Assembly: GCA_016867695.1 (NCBI GenBank)
Contig: VGIY01000151.1
Span: forward strand, 1 to 6,529
DNA from: Candidatus Eiseniibacteriota bacterium
GTDB lineage: Bacteria; Eisenbacteria; RBG-16-71-46; CAIMUX01; WJJG01
Reading direction: 5' to 3'
DNA length: 6,529 nucleotides
The notes under the pieces are model-generated. The model was not told where the DNA came from, did no database searches, and saw only the letters and a list, made by a program, of their open reading frames with translations. Below are positions 5,878 to 6,529 of this stretch, piece by piece. Numbering within the stretch: the first letter of the stretch is position 1; every line of letters begins with the position of its first letter. The position numbers were made by a program, and so were the translations under genes.

Positions 5878-6529
5878 CGTCGTCCACCTCGCGGATGTCC
5901 ACGCCGGCCGCCGTCCCCGCCCGATCCACGGAGAGCACGCCGCGCACCCGCCGCACCGCGTCGGTCACCCGCTCGAGATGGCCGAGGTTGCGGACGTTGA
6001 CCAGGAACTCCCCCCGCGCCTGGCCCTCGCCGTCTGAGCTCATCGCCCCGTGCCGCATGCTCCCGGCCAGGCGCGAGATGACGGAGGCGACGTCGACCAG
6101 CAGGTCCTGCCGATCCGTCCCCTGGACGACCAGACGCACCAGGAACTGCTGATCCCGCTCGACGTCCCACTCGACCTCGATGCGCCTCTCCGGCGCCACC
6201 CGGTCGTCGAAGGTGTTGGGGCAGTCGAGGCGGTGCACCGAGATGCCGCGCCCCTTGGTGATCAGGCCGATGACCTTGTCGCCCGGCAGCGGCTGGCAGC
6301 ACTGGGCGATGCGGATCAGCAGGCCGTCCATGTCGCCGATGCGCAGCCCCTTGACCGGCCTGGAGGTCAGGCGCCGGATGCGCTCGAGCGCCGAGGAAAC
6401 GCACCTCTCCTCCGGGCGCGTCTCGGGGTGGAGCCGGGCGACCACGCTGGCCACCGACAGGTCCCCCTGCCCGATCTTGGCGTAGAGCAGCGGCGCGTCG
6501 GCCAGGCCGAAGCTCTGGGAGACATCTTG
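5870..6529 (-). CDS. RelA/SpoT-family (p)ppGpp synthetase/hydrolase, C-terminal regulatory part, 5' truncated by the window edge
   Basis: The frame runs from the right edge to TGA at 5872-5870, giving 219 residues of a protein usually about 700-800 long. The catalytic hydrolase and synthetase domains lie outside the window, so monofunctional RelA and bifunctional Rel/SpoT cannot be told apart. Visible are the end of the helical region (PLLYAKIGQGDLS, 13-25), then the conserved Cys-containing domain: DGLLIRIAQCCQPLPGD (68-84, Cys77-Cys78) and TKGRGISVHRLDCPN (91-105, His99, Cys103). An ACT domain follows (about 128-210), starting near RDQQFLVRLVVQGTDRQDLL. In the family these domains sense deacylated tRNA on the ribosome and tune the alarmone made during starvation. 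A GTG at 6454 is not the start, because conserved family sequence precedes it. The stop overlaps the start of the barrel-protein gene by 8 bases, so the two are very probably co-transcribed. Confidence 0.95.
   Translation of the reverse strand, partial: QDVSQSFGLADAPLLYAKIGQGDLSVASVVARLHPETRPEERCVSSALERIRRLTSRPVKGLRIGDMDGLLIRIAQCCQPLPGDKVIGLITKGRGISVHRLDCPNTFDDRVAPERRIEVEWDVERDQQFLVRLVVQGTDRQDLLVDVASVISRLAGSMRHGAMSSDGEGQARGEFLVNVRNLGHLERVTDAVRRVRGVLSVDRAGTAAGVDIREVDDDG

Noticed and set aside
4384..6000. Long open frame of 538 codons on the plus strand
   Set aside because: It lies opposite the Dtd region of dtd-maf, the whole barrel gene and the rsh end. Its product is Arg/Pro/Gly/Asp-rich with no motif, as expected of an antisense shadow in GC-rich DNA.

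Overview
The window is very GC-rich DNA (roughly 70% or more by eye) with tightly packed bacterial housekeeping genes. The likely source is a high-GC Gram-negative bacterium, possibly an uncultured lineage of the FCB/Eisenbacteria/Krumholzibacteria type. This rests on three things: a predicted outer-membrane beta-barrel protein, a secreted Cys-rich von Willebrand factor A (vWA) protein with a CCLPDGxC motif, and Ala/Gly/Pro-rich insertions in otherwise conserved enzymes. The taxonomic guess is inference only.

Layout, left to right. Positions 1-866 (+) hold the C-terminal half of an ABC-F translation factor of the EttA type, cut by the window edge. It converges on mtnA (931-2196, -), the methylthioribose-1-phosphate isomerase of methionine salvage, which starts at a GTG and carries three low-complexity insertions. 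About 300 bases of leader and intergenic DNA (2197-2493) follow, including a strong 12-bp hairpin that probably ends the next gene. Positions 2494-3459 (-) encode a secreted vWA-domain protein with a clear signal peptide and a strong Shine-Dalgarno (SD) sequence. Its upstream region (3460-3705) contains an AT-rich island with a perfect 10-bp inverted repeat, a hairpin, and an 11-bp triplicated repeat. Positions 3706-4830 (-) encode an in-frame fusion of D-aminoacyl-tRNA deacylase (Dtd) and a Maf-type nucleotide pyrophosphatase. Positions 4996-5877 (-) encode a predicted outer-membrane beta-barrel protein whose signal region is built from 24-bp tandem repeats. Its start codon overlaps the stop of a RelA/SpoT-family (p)ppGpp synthetase/hydrolase (5870-6529, -), of which only the C-terminal regulatory part is in the window.

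From 6529 down to 3706 the minus-strand genes rsh, barrel protein and dtd-maf look like one transcription unit. An rsh-dtd neighbourhood is common in bacteria; here a cell-envelope gene sits inside it. EttA, Dtd and Rsh all act around the ribosome and tRNA, in translation throttling, D-amino acid proofreading and the stringent response. The window therefore combines translation quality and stress genes with two exported proteins of unknown role. I see no mobile element, CRISPR array, tRNA or rRNA. The most distinctive features are the Dtd-Maf fusion, the repeat-built signal peptide, the AT-rich inverted repeat upstream of the vWA gene, and the possible C-terminal tag of the vWA protein.
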